The notes under the pieces: model-generated | The model's database searches: none | Told to the model about the DNA's origin: nothing | The model's input: the letters and a program-made list of their open reading frames with translations, nothing else | From: Peptococcaceae bacterium BICA1-7 | GTDB taxonomy: Bacteria > Bacillota > Desulfotomaculia > Desulfotomaculales > Desulfocucumaceae | Assembly (NCBI GenBank): GCA_000802095.1 | Contig: JUEB01000009.1 | Span: forward strand, 248,001-312,000 | Length of the DNA stretch: 64,000 nt | Direction: 5' to 3' | Shown here: positions 37,221-45,257 of the stretch, in pieces | How the letters are laid out: the number at the start of each line of letters is the position of its first letter | How positions within the stretch are numbered: the first letter of the stretch is position 1 | Translations under genes and position numbers: made by a program

Positions 37221-38051
37221 TTATATATCTTTCCGGGAGAAGTAGTAAACAGACAGCAGATAAAAGGCCAGCACATAAAGCAGTGTGTAGGCCACCATCC
37301 ATATGCTGGGCTCGGCCGAGGCCCCGAAGGGACCCATCTGCTGTATAGCCGACAGGGGATTGTTGGCCGGCATCATAATATGTACTATCTTCCTGTACAG
37401 AGAGTCCACAGGCATGATCAGACTGGAAACTATACCCCCGTTTTTAAGGTAAAGATTGTTTATAAGGTAGCCAATCTGCTCCACCACACCTCCCACCACG
37501 GCGACGGAATAAAGCATGAAGGCAATCGCACCGCTTGCTACGGTGGAGGAAAGCACCGACACCAGCATGGTCACCGACATGAGAACGATGGGCTGCAGCA
37601 TGAATAAAAGCCCGGCCTGCCATATCCAAGGGAACCGCATGCCGGTTTTATAGTATATTATTGAGCTGATCACAGCAAACATAATGGCGGCGTAAGAGGC
37701 TAAAAAAACTCCCTGCCCCAGAAATTTACCGGCAATTATCTCATAGCGGGCAAGAGGCTTGGTAATTACAGCCTGTATGCTGCCGCTCTCAATATCGGAA
37801 GAAATAATCCCTGCCGAAGATATTATGGACAGAAAGGAAACTATAAACCCCCCGAAATAAAGGCCGAACAGCAGCAGCTGGGGATATATTATAGAGGCCA
37901 GCATCTGGTTTTGAGACCTTGCTATATCCTTAACGGCGAAATGAACCCCGGTCCCGAAGATCCCCAGAAAAACAGCGGCAATTATTATTGAAACAAGGAG
38001 TATTTTGCGGCTGAAGGCCTCCCGGAAAGTAAACCTGAAAATGGTAAACAA
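37221..38051 (-). CDS. ABC-2 type transporter permease
   Basis: 276 residues with six membrane helices and the ABC-2 layout: a basic N-terminus (FRFTFREAFSRK), a first helix, then the SSDIESGSIQAVITKPLARYEIIAGKF cytosolic loop that contacts the ATPase. It starts just 2 nt after the ATP-binding gene. Together they form an exporter of unknown substrate. Confidence 0.88.
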   Translation of the reverse strand: MFTIFRFTFREAFSRKILLVSIIIAAVFLGIFGTGVHFAVKDIARSQNQMLASIIYPQLLLFGLYFGGFIVSFLSIISSAGIISSDIESGSIQAVITKPLARYEIIAGKFLGQGVFLASYAAIMFAVISSIIYYKTGMRFPWIWQAGLLFMLQPIVLMSVTMLVSVLSSTVASGAIAFMLYSVAVVGGVVEQIGYLINNLYLKNGGIVSSLIMPVDSLYRKIVHIMMPANNPLSAIQQMGPFGASAEPSIWMVAYTLLYVLAFYLLSVYYFSRKDI

Positions 38052-38053
38052 GG

Positions 38054-38962
38054 TCAGTCTCCCTCCTTCAAGAGGTTGATAAAAATTTCCTCCAGGGAAA
38101 CCTTTTCATGGGCCAGCCTGTACAGCCTGCCTCCGCTGCCCACCACGGCCCTGGCCAGTTCAGGTATATCCTCCCTGGACCTCACCGCCGCCCTGATGGT
38201 AGTGCTTCCGGAGCTTACTATTCTGGCCAGTGGACTTATCTTATCCAGCAGCCCGTCACTGACCACGTCTACGTGGAGCTCCACCACCGCTCCGTCAGCC
38301 CCCATTTGATCGGGTCTGCCCTGGTCGATAATCCTGCCCCCCTTGATAAAGGCCACCTGGTCGCAAACCATCTCAACCTCGCTGAGAAGGTGGCTGTTCA
38401 GAAAAATTGTCTTTCCTCTTTCCTTCAGCCCCTGCATTATCTCCCTTACCTCCCGGCGTCCCAGTGGATCAAGGGCCGAGGTGGGCTCATCCAGGAAGAC
38501 AAGGTCCGGGTCCGGCAGCAGCGCGCAGGCCATGCCTATCCTCTGGCGCATGCCCTTACTGTACGTCTTTACCTTTTTCCTCTCCGCCCCGGTTAGCCCC
38601 ACCACGTCCAGCACCAGGGGTATCCGGCTTTTCCGGGTCCACCTGTCCATCTTATACAGTGAAGCGTGAAACTCCAGCAGCTGCCTGCCGGTAAGCCACT
38701 CGTGGTAGCTGAAATTTTCCGGAAGAAAGCCTATCTTCCTTCTGACCTCCACGTTTCCCAGGGGGCGGCCCAGAAGGCTGGCCGATCCCGAGGTGGGCCT
38801 TACCAGTCCCACCAGTGTTTTGACCAGGGTGCTCTTCCCCGCCCCGTTGGGTCCCAATAGACCAAAGATTTGCCCCTCCTCCACAGAGAGGCAAATCTCT
38901 TTGCAGCCGGCGCTGCCGTCATAAAGCTTGGTTAAATTTTCGGTCTCAATAGCCAGATTCAT
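38054..38962 (-). CDS. ABC transporter ATP-binding protein
   Basis: 302 residues. Walker A GPNGAGKST near 37-45, signature YSKGMRQRIG near 134-143 (a variant of LSGGQ), Walker B DLVFLDEPTSALDP near 154-167, and the H-loop at NSHLLSE. The last 80 residues form the extra C-terminal domain common in CcmA/DrrA-type exporters. It follows the anti-sigma gene by 19 nt, so the ECF pair may control this exporter (inference). Confidence 0.92.
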   Translation of the reverse strand: MNLAIETENLTKLYDGSAGCKEICLSVEEGQIFGLLGPNGAGKSTLVKTLVGLVRPTSGSASLLGRPLGNVEVRRKIGFLPENFSYHEWLTGRQLLEFHASLYKMDRWTRKSRIPLVLDVVGLTGAERKKVKTYSKGMRQRIGMACALLPDPDLVFLDEPTSALDPLGRREVREIMQGLKERGKTIFLNSHLLSEVEMVCDQVAFIKGGRIIDQGRPDQMGADGAVVELHVDVVSDGLLDKISPLARIVSSGSTTIRAAVRSREDIPELARAVVGSGGRLYRLAHEKVSLEEIFINLLKEGD

Positions 38963-38981
38963 TTCATTCTCCCAACCGTGT

Positions 38982-40091
38982 TTACTTAATGGTGCCGGCT
39001 ATGGCCAGGGCACTGTCTGCGGTCAGGCCATCCCCGGCCAGCACTGAAATTACCCCGCCATCCTGCCACACCAGGGCGCCCACCGCCTTATCGCCGCTGA
39101 TATCCTTTACAAATACACCCTCCTGGCCATTTACACTGACATTAGTGGACTGCCCTTCCCTTACCGGTATCAGCACAGTGTGCTGCCAGTCGTCCACCGC
39201 CATAAGCTGCTGCCTGAGGCTTTCCGGAAGGGCCGGAATACTTAAGAGCGCCTCCCTTATGGCCATCACATCAACACCGGGGGAGGTCTTCACCGACGGT
39301 CCCCTGGACTGGGCAAACACCAGACTGCTCTCCGGGCCGGTATATTCGGCGTATATTCCGGTGGGAACATCCACAGTAAACTCCTGGCCATTCATTTCCC
39401 TGGGCAGGCTGGCTGTGCTTCCGAAGGCCTGGAGAGCTGCATTTACATTATCCACATCCAGAGTCAATGTTACACTGGTAGCTGAATTTTTTTTCAGGGT
39501 AGGCCCGCTGTACCCCTCGATAGACGGAAGCTTCAAGTCAAAGTCCACCGAACTCCTGGCCTCCTCAAGGGCAACCTGCTTTATTTCATGGGCTCCCATT
39601 ACCTCCACCCTGCCGAAATTCCTTATATCGACATTACCGGCGCCCTCTCTCATTACCTTTTCAATCTGCTGCATATCCCCGGGGGTGATGTTTATTGTCT
39701 TTACCTTCTCAACCCTGAAGATGGTCAAAAAGTTTGCCGCCACACTGCTCACCGGGGTAAATCCTATAACTGCCACCACGGCCACCGCGGCTGCAGCTGT
39801 AATAAGCTTTTTATATTTCATATTTTTGTACCACTTTCCTTTTTTATTCTTTTCATACTCTATTTTCTTGAGTTTAAGTCTGCTCCAGGCCAGTTCCGCG
39901 TTAAACCTTTCCCTGTCGGAAGCAATAAAGCCCTCCATGCTGGTTCTTACCGTCAGGTCATTTTCCATAAGCCTCTGGTAAGCAGCATCACACTCCCGGC
40001 AGACTTTCAGGTGCTCCTGAAGTTCCTCGGCCTCCCTGTCCTGCAGCTCTCCGTCAATATACGCCTGAATAAGCCCTTCATCAAAACACAT
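38982..40091 (-). CDS. Membrane-spanning anti-sigma factor with zf-HC2 domain
   Basis: 369 residues from the ATG at 40091, chosen because AAGGAAG is about 9 nt upstream and zf-HC2 proteins start MCFDE or similar. The motif HLKVCREC near 26-33 is the H-x3-C-x2-C zinc site that binds ECF sigma factors. One membrane helix follows near 95-115, then about 250 extracytoplasmic residues without a recognised domain, presumably the sensor. It overlaps the sigma gene by 11 nt, the usual arrangement for cognate pairs. Confidence 0.85.
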   Translation of the reverse strand: MCFDEGLIQAYIDGELQDREAEELQEHLKVCRECDAAYQRLMENDLTVRTSMEGFIASDRERFNAELAWSRLKLKKIEYEKNKKGKWYKNMKYKKLITAAAAVAVVAVIGFTPVSSVAANFLTIFRVEKVKTINITPGDMQQIEKVMREGAGNVDIRNFGRVEVMGAHEIKQVALEEARSSVDFDLKLPSIEGYSGPTLKKNSATSVTLTLDVDNVNAALQAFGSTASLPREMNGQEFTVDVPTGIYAEYTGPESSLVFAQSRGPSVKTSPGVDVMAIREALLSIPALPESLRQQLMAVDDWQHTVLIPVREGQSTNVSVNGQEGVFVKDISGDKAVGALVWQDGGVISVLAGDGLTADSALAIAGTIK

Positions 40092-40623
40092 CAGGGTCAC
40101 TTCCTTTCAGCTCCAGTACTCTTTCCCTGAACTTGGCCTGGGCGCGCGCTATTATTGTTCCCATAGAAGACTTTTTGGTGCCGGTGGCCCTGGCTATTTC
40201 TTCATAGCTGAATCCGGAAAATTTCATAATCAGACAGGTTCTGTCTCTTTCCCCCATAGCGTTAAGGACCTGGTGAATCATTGCGGCCTCTTCCTTTCTA
40301 ATGACAGTCTCTTCTGATGAAACTTCTCCGTAACGCTCTTCCTGCACCTTCAACTCCCTCTGGGAACGGCTTTTTTCGCTCCGGATGAGATTAATGGCCA
40401 GGTTTTTGGCCACGCGAAACAGCCATCCGCCCACCGCACTCCGGTTATCCGGAGGAGACTGGTACAGCTTCAAAAAAGCCTCCTGGGCAATGTCTTCCGC
40501 CAGGCCACTGTCACCCAGAATATAGGTTACGTGGCGGCAGACAGAAGGGTAGTAACGGTAAAAATGTTCCTGTATATCCAACTCATCGTCCGCTTTCGGG
40601 AAAATGGCCGGCCACCTCCCCAT
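40081..40623 (-). CDS. ECF-family RNA polymerase sigma factor
   Basis: 180 residues from the ATG at 40623 (a GTG 45 nt earlier is possible; neither has a strong ribosome site). Region 2 is seen in YPSVCRHVTYILGDSGLAEDIAQEAFLKLY, and region 4 in GERDRTCLIMKFSGFSYEEIARATG, a helix-turn-helix that reads the -35 element. Acts with the downstream anti-sigma factor, probably controlling this operon and envelope functions (inference). Confidence 0.9.
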   Translation of the reverse strand: MGRWPAIFPKADDELDIQEHFYRYYPSVCRHVTYILGDSGLAEDIAQEAFLKLYQSPPDNRSAVGGWLFRVAKNLAINLIRSEKSRSQRELKVQEERYGEVSSEETVIRKEEAAMIHQVLNAMGERDRTCLIMKFSGFSYEEIARATGTKKSSMGTIIARAQAKFRERVLELKGSDPDVF

Positions 40624-40866
40624 CGTGCACTCATCTATAGGACACGTCAAAATAAAAAAAAATGACACATGGCCAGCTTCATTTAAAATTATCTATTAAC
40701 CAGTACACTTTTACAACAAAAATTTTCAAAACAGGGGTGCCATTTTAAGTAACCCTTCCTAAAACAGCCGCCCGATCATTTTTTTGCCCTTTCACCCACA
40801 AAATAACTGCCCGCCCCGCCTTGACTTTCCCCCCGTAAAAGGGTAAAATAACTTTTGCAAGTGCAT

Positions 40867-40944
40867 CGGGGCGTAGCTCAGTTTGGCTAGAGCGCTACCT
40901 TGGGGTGGTAGAGGCCGCACGTTCGAGTCGTGTCGCTCCGACCA
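40867..40944 (+). tRNA. tRNA-Pro (anticodon GGG)
   Basis: Cloverleaf by eye: acceptor CGGGGCG pairs with CGCTCCG (one G-T), D stem GCTC/GAGC, anticodon stem CTACC/GGTAG with loop TTGGGGT giving anticodon GGG, T stem GCACG/CGTGT around TTCGAGT, then A and an encoded CCA. The 3' half is duplicated at 56358-56403, marking it as the integration site of the element that follows. Confidence 0.93.
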
Positions 40945-40945
40945 G
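40900..40945 (+). other. Left attachment site (tRNA-Pro 3' half)
   Basis: 46 bp from the anticodon loop through CCA are identical to 56358-56403 except for one base (C at 40918, T at 56376). This is the direct repeat expected after tyrosine-recombinase integration into a tRNA gene, and integration leaves the tRNA intact. Confidence 0.88.
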
Positions 40946-40951
40946 CAAATA

Positions 40952-40977
40952 CAAGGACTCCAGAAATGGAGTCCTTG
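40952..40977 (+). terminator. Hairpin directly after tRNA-Pro
   Basis: CAAGGACTCC, loop AGAAAT, GGAGTCCTTG: a perfect 10-bp stem 7 nt after CCA. No T-run follows, so it may be a weak terminator or a processing signal. It was brought by the element; the original chromosomal terminator is likely at 56407. Confidence 0.6.
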
Positions 40978-40988
40978 GCCTATACAGG

Positions 40989-41015
40989 TTTGACGGTAAA
41001 ATTGACGGTAGCAAG
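40989..41015 (+). repeat. Subterminal repeat, left copy (likely integrase arm site)
   Basis: TTTGACGGTAAA then ATTGACGGTAGCAAG, itself an internal repeat of TTGACGGTA. A copy with three changes lies at 56219-56245 in the same orientation, inside the right end. Paired subterminal repeats of this kind are typical arm-type binding sites of tyrosine integrases (inference). Confidence 0.6.
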
Positions 41016-41095
41016 CTAATTTTACCACCTTTAAAACAGAAAATAGTTAAAGAAAAAGACGGGGCACAATTTTGATGTACCCCTTTTTTGTATAG

Positions 41096-42329
41096 TTATG
41101 TCTCCAGATTATCCTGACCTGATTCCGTATCATTGAAAGCCTCCGGCAGTTCATTTTTAATTGATGAATTTAAACGATCAACACTTTCTTTCATTATATT
41201 TGATGTCTTATGCAGATATATATCTGCAGTAGTGGAGAGCTTTGAGTGTCCAAGATAGCTCTGGATTATCTTCAGGTTCTCACCCATCTCTAATAACATA
41301 GTTGCAAAGGTATGGCGCAAGCCGTGAAACGCCCATTCTCGGCAAGCCTGCCTTTTCAAGTAGATTGTACAGGCACCTCAGTAGTCCTCTAGGCTCAATG
41401 AGGTGTCCTATGGCAGTGGCGAAGACCAATCCTTGGTCCTGGTAGGCTGAATCTACCAGTTCTTTTTCTTCGTCCTGTCTTTTTTTCTGCTCTTTTAGCA
41501 CTGCCAGTAACAGGTTCGTTATGGGGATTACCCTTTTTGACGATTTAGACTTGGGTGAGCTCTTTATAACAAGCTCCGTCTTTTTAGGATTGTCAGGATT
41601 TCTAGACTTCAACCTGTTAACTGTGCGGTTAACTGTGATTGTTCCATTCTCAAGATTTACGTCAGTACCCCAGCGCAACGCCAATACTTCCCCTCGTCTA
41701 AGGCCCGTATATATTACTGTGAGGAAAATTGGCAAGTATCTCGGTGCCTCTTTACAGGCCAGCTCCAAAAATTTCACCCTGGCGTCCTTATCGAGTACTA
41801 TTTTTTCTTTGAAGCGAACTTTAGGTACAGAACAGGCCTTGACTGGGTTGAAGGCAATCCTTTTCTCTCTTATGGCCTGATCAAGCGCCATGCTCATAAT
41901 AGAATGAATCTTTTTAACCACACTGGTTGATTTTTTTCCAACCTTGAGCAAATGCGTATAAAACTGCTGTATCTGCATGGTATTTAATTTGGAAAGCTCT
42001 ATTTGCCCCAGATGTGGAATAATACTGGCCTTAATGTTACTCTCATAAGTGTCCAGGGTACCTCTCTCTACATACGCAGCCTTATGATTATAAAGCCAGT
42101 AGTCTAACCATTCAGCCAAACTCCCTTTGACTGGGATAACATATTTGCCCTCCGCAATTTCCTGCTGCGCCTGCTTGAAATTTGCCAGGGCCTCTTTTTG
42201 GGAATCACCATATACATACCTGTACCGCATCCTTCCTGAGGAAGGGTCCCTTCCCAGAGGAATTCTGCCTTCATAGCGGCCATCTTTCCTCTTGTAAATG
42301 GTACCTTCTCCGTTACTACGTCTAGCCAT
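41096..42329 (-). pseudogene. Tyrosine recombinase/integrase interrupted by one frameshift
   Basis: The frame starting at the ATG at 42329 encodes an arm-binding domain (GEGTIYKRKDGRYEGRIPLG), a SAM-like core-binding domain and the start of the catalytic domain with YTGLRRGEVLALRW (first catalytic Arg). It then leaves frame at a GGG run (CCC at 41332-41334 on the + strand). The remaining catalytic motifs HGLRHT, LGHSKLSTTADIYLH with the nucleophilic Tyr lie in the +1 frame and end at 41096. Skipping one G restores LPRMAFHGLRH, the expected spacing. Joined length would be about 411 residues, normal for phage-type integrases. It may be a true inactivating mutation, a sequencing error in the G-run, or less likely a programmed shift. 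Confidence 0.85.
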
Positions 42330-42400
42330 TGCCCTATAAAATACCCCCTTTACATAAAATTACATTTATTATATCATGCAAATCCCTGCCATTGGATTGT

Positions 42401-42601
42401 TTAAAACACACCCGCCTGTCTCTGCAGCCATATATCAAGAGCTTTTTTAGGTATCCTGTAGGACATACCTAACCTTACAACAGGAAAACCCTTCTGATTG
42501 CACAATTCATAAGCCTTGCGAACACCAATGCGCAAGTATTCAGCCATCTCTCTCGCAGTCATGAGCTCCTTGAATTCGTCTATTTTTCTTGCTGCTTCCA
42601 T
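42401..42601 (-). CDS. Excisionase-type helix-turn-helix protein
   Basis: 66 residues. The central ELMTAREMAEYLRIGVRKAYELCNQKGFPVVRLGMSYRIPKKALDIWL is split across helices typical of the MerR-like excisionase (HTH_17) family. It sits just upstream of the integrase on the same strand, as in many elements where Xis and Int are co-transcribed. GGAGGGAG precedes the ATG. It would bend DNA at the attachment site and favour excision. Confidence 0.85.
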   Translation of the reverse strand: MEAARKIDEFKELMTAREMAEYLRIGVRKAYELCNQKGFPVVRLGMSYRIPKKALDIWLQRQAGVF

Positions 42602-43653
42602 CTATACTCCCTCCTTTACATAATCTCCGGCAAGACCAGTTTACCGGGATCAGCCAACTAATCAGACTGACAACATATATTTAGTACGTCACTGCATATA
42701 TTGCTTTTCTAACGACGTGTTTTTAAAGACAGACATTGTCCTATCAATATAAAAACTCCGGCGCCCCCTGGCTGCATGTACGGTCACTCCCCGCTGGCTT
42801 CCAACCTTCTTGGCACACTCAATCGGCGCGCTCTGGCTGTCACTCTTGTCAGCACCTTCCCGATGTCCCCTGGGGTGGGGCCGGGTAACTGAGCCTGCAG
42901 CACAAATATTTTTATTAGCTTTTCACCTATCGCCAGGCATCACTCCCGAAAAAAGTTTTTAAAAAAGCGCTTTTACTAGCATCTGGTGAACTAAGATGTT
43001 GGGAAAATCGCTTTTATTCAGTTGCAGTTTTAATCACCTATAAATTGACTATGTCGGCTACACGATAACACTTAAGTCATATTAATACACTCAGAATTAT
43101 TTGAAACTGCTCCCCTGGAGCACAATCAATAAACTTAGCTTAAGAAAGTGTTATTAATCTATACACGGAAAATAATAAATTAGCCCTGAATCTATCTAAT
43201 ATATTATAGCACACACCGTCATTACTTCAAGTATTTTCATATGGTAAACAAATTTACTGTTATATTGAACATGAAATGAAATAAATTAATTTACTGTTAT
43301 ATTTATCATCAAATAATAATCAAATTTACTGTTATACTTTAATCCATTTACCCAACTAGCTACCTACAATTTTAATACGCAATTTATTATTTAAAACTGC
43401 TAAATAGTTTGATTACAATAACTCTCTTTAAATGGTAAAATTTACATATATCTCAGAGGTAAATTTTTCCTAGAGGTAATAGCAATTTTTTCCATATTTT
43501 CTTTACCCATCATACGTATGGCACATTTTTTAAAAAACTATTTGGAAATTTTTATTAAGTAAAGGAGATCTATGTTTCTTGTGGTAATTATTACAACAAG
43601 AAATCCTTTATTGTTAAGTATTACAAATTGGTTGATTTGTTTTATTTGGTTTA
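42602..43653. other. Non-coding region between excisionase and the defence operon
   Basis: About 1050 nt. 42740-42900 is a GC-rich patch with no open frame and no family I recognise, possibly a gene relic. From 42950 on the DNA is strongly AT-rich. It holds three direct repeats (43251-43336) and presumably the promoter of the defence operon and of the xis-int pair; I cannot place the promoters exactly. Confidence 0.5.
43251..43336 (+). repeat. Three direct repeats AATTTACTGTTATA, spaced about 36 bp
   Basis: Exact 14-bp copies at 43251-43264, 43288-43301 and 43323-43336, start-to-start 37 and 35 bp. Even spacing near 3.5 helical turns suggests binding sites for one protein, either an operator for the operon at 43654 or iterons. 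No regulator gene is adjacent. Confidence 0.8.
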
Positions 43654-44829
43654 ATGGAGGTGTTAGAAATAGAATTACTGGGGGCTATTGAAAGCACTAG
43701 TTGTGGAATACAAAGTCTAAGCGGTTTTGCGTACCAAATTAGAGTATTTACCTATTATATGTCAACCATGTTAAGCGGATGTCAAATAGAGTTTGAGACA
43801 CTTGAAGACGTCGTTGCCAAATTTACTGATAAAGACACCTTTATAGACAGACACCCTGATTCATTTAGGAGTTTGCTAAAGGGCAAAAGTGGTTGTCATG
43901 CAATACAAGTAAAACGAACATCCATTGATAAAAATTCAAAGCAAAAAATATTATGTAACTGGTTGTTACTTGAATCAACCGGCGTAGATATTTCTGAGTA
44001 TGTTTTGTTTACTGATAGCGTTCATGAAAATGATGATAATTTATTCGATATTACATGTGACACATTATTTTCTGTAGTAACAAAGTCCAACAAAAAAGCA
44101 GGCTCTTTGATTAGCAAAGTAAAGGATATTTATGGAAAACATTTTGACAAATTTGAAAAAGCTTATATAAGAATCAAAGAAAAGTTTTCATTCATATCAG
44201 AAGATAACCTTGATGAAAAGATATTAAATGGATTTGCGATGATATTTCGCAAAGAAGGTGTTAATGAATTAATATATTCATTGCGAATTCAGGAACTCCT
44301 TAGAAACATAACCTACGAAATCATATTAAGTATAGACAAAAAAACTCCTTACATTTGCACCTATAAATCATTAATGCAAAAGGCAGAGGATATCTGCGAA
44401 AGAATAAAGGACAACCATTACGAACCTGATTACATTTCTTTTAGAAGAGCTCAAAAGATAGATCTATCTAATCAGATTATTGTAAATTCACGGGAATACA
44501 AGCAACTTCTTGCGTGTAATTTAACACAAAAAAGAATAGAGGAACATCTTATTTTTCAGCAATATTACGAAATTATTCGATTTCGTTATTTAGAAGATAA
44601 TAAATTAAATATAGTTGAGAATATTGAAAGCACTACTTATAGTAATTTTTGCGACACAAAGGAATACTTACAACAAAACAATAAAGATACACCATACAAT
44701 CGTTTAAGTAAAACAAAGGAAAAAGACAATTACTATGCTCCTAAGAACCAGACAAGATATGGTTCCTGCGTTCATCTTACTATGGACTCAATAGATGATG
44801 ACATTAAGATTTCATGGGAGGACAAATAA
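43654..44829 (+). CDS. Predicted nuclease effector of an ABC-3C/Lamassu-like system
   Basis: 391 residues. The N-terminal SGFAYQIRVFTYYM near 23-36, FETLEDV near 47-53 and HAIQVKRT near 82-89 match the pattern G-F-x-Y-Q ... E-x-x-E-D ... Q-V-K of DUF4297/Cap4-like PD-(D/E)xK nucleases, often the effector (LmuA-type) of these systems. Residues after 220 are helical and could be the C-terminal domain that binds the partner ATPase. The annotated ATG is odd: GGAGGTG, a perfect ribosome site, overlaps codons 1-3, and the only nearby downstream candidate is an ATA at 43669. Strongly AT-rich. It overlaps the next gene by one base (TAATG). Confidence 0.72.
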   Translation: MEVLEIELLGAIESTSCGIQSLSGFAYQIRVFTYYMSTMLSGCQIEFETLEDVVAKFTDKDTFIDRHPDSFRSLLKGKSGCHAIQVKRTSIDKNSKQKILCNWLLLESTGVDISEYVLFTDSVHENDDNLFDITCDTLFSVVTKSNKKAGSLISKVKDIYGKHFDKFEKAYIRIKEKFSFISEDNLDEKILNGFAMIFRKEGVNELIYSLRIQELLRNITYEIILSIDKKTPYICTYKSLMQKAEDICERIKDNHYEPDYISFRRAQKIDLSNQIIVNSREYKQLLACNLTQKRIEEHLIFQQYYEIIRFRYLEDNKLNIVENIESTTYSNFCDTKEYLQQNNKDTPYNRLSKTKEKDNYYAPKNQTRYGSCVHLTMDSIDDDIKISWEDK

Positions 44830-45257
44830 TGAATAAAAACATCATTGAATTAGACATTATTTTAACCAGTACATACTTTAAAATTGTTCTAGACATATTA
44901 AAAGTTCACAAAAATTTAAGTATAAACAAAACGCTTGTTTTTTCGTATCTAATTAAAAAAAGACAGTTTATGAATTCGAACATATATAATACACAAAACA
45001 AAAATGATTTAGTACTTAAATACATCTCTCAACTGTCTGGACTATATAATGATTATTGCAAAAACATAAAATATATTATTAGCGCCATTCATTTACTAAT
45101 TACAAGTAACAAATTGTCTCTTCACCTCGGGGAATTAATTTACATCGAAACAGGCGAATTGACAGTTAAAGAGAAATCATTTATCAATAATGCAATACAG
45201 GAAAGCAAAAACTATTCAGATAGACAGTTTTTAAAAGAGGTGATTAGAAATGTTTAA
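44829..45257 (+). CDS. Small middle component of the three-gene defence-like operon
   Basis: 142 residues from the ATG at 44829 that overlaps the previous stop; GGAGG is 8-9 nt upstream. The protein is mostly helical with a Lys/Asn-rich composition and no catalytic motif. By size, position between a nuclease-like gene and an SMC-like ATPase, and overlaps on both sides, it fits the middle component (LmuC-like) of ABC-three-component systems. Sequence alone would not identify it. Confidence 0.65.
   Translation: MNKNIIELDIILTSTYFKIVLDILKVHKNLSINKTLVFSYLIKKRQFMNSNIYNTQNKNDLVLKYISQLSGLYNDYCKNIKYIISAIHLLITSNKLSLHLGELIYIETGELTVKEKSFINNAIQESKNYSDRQFLKEVIRNV

Noticed and set aside
40792-41028. 78-codon minus-strand frame over tRNA-Pro
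   Set aside because: Antisense to the tRNA, so coding is an artefact of the tRNA sequence.
42740-42900. GC-rich patch as an insertion-sequence remnant
   Set aside because: No inverted repeats, target duplications or transposase motifs could be found.
43251-43336. CRISPR-like repeats
   Set aside because: Only three 14-bp repeats, with AT-rich non-unique intervals of 21-23 bp and no cas genes.
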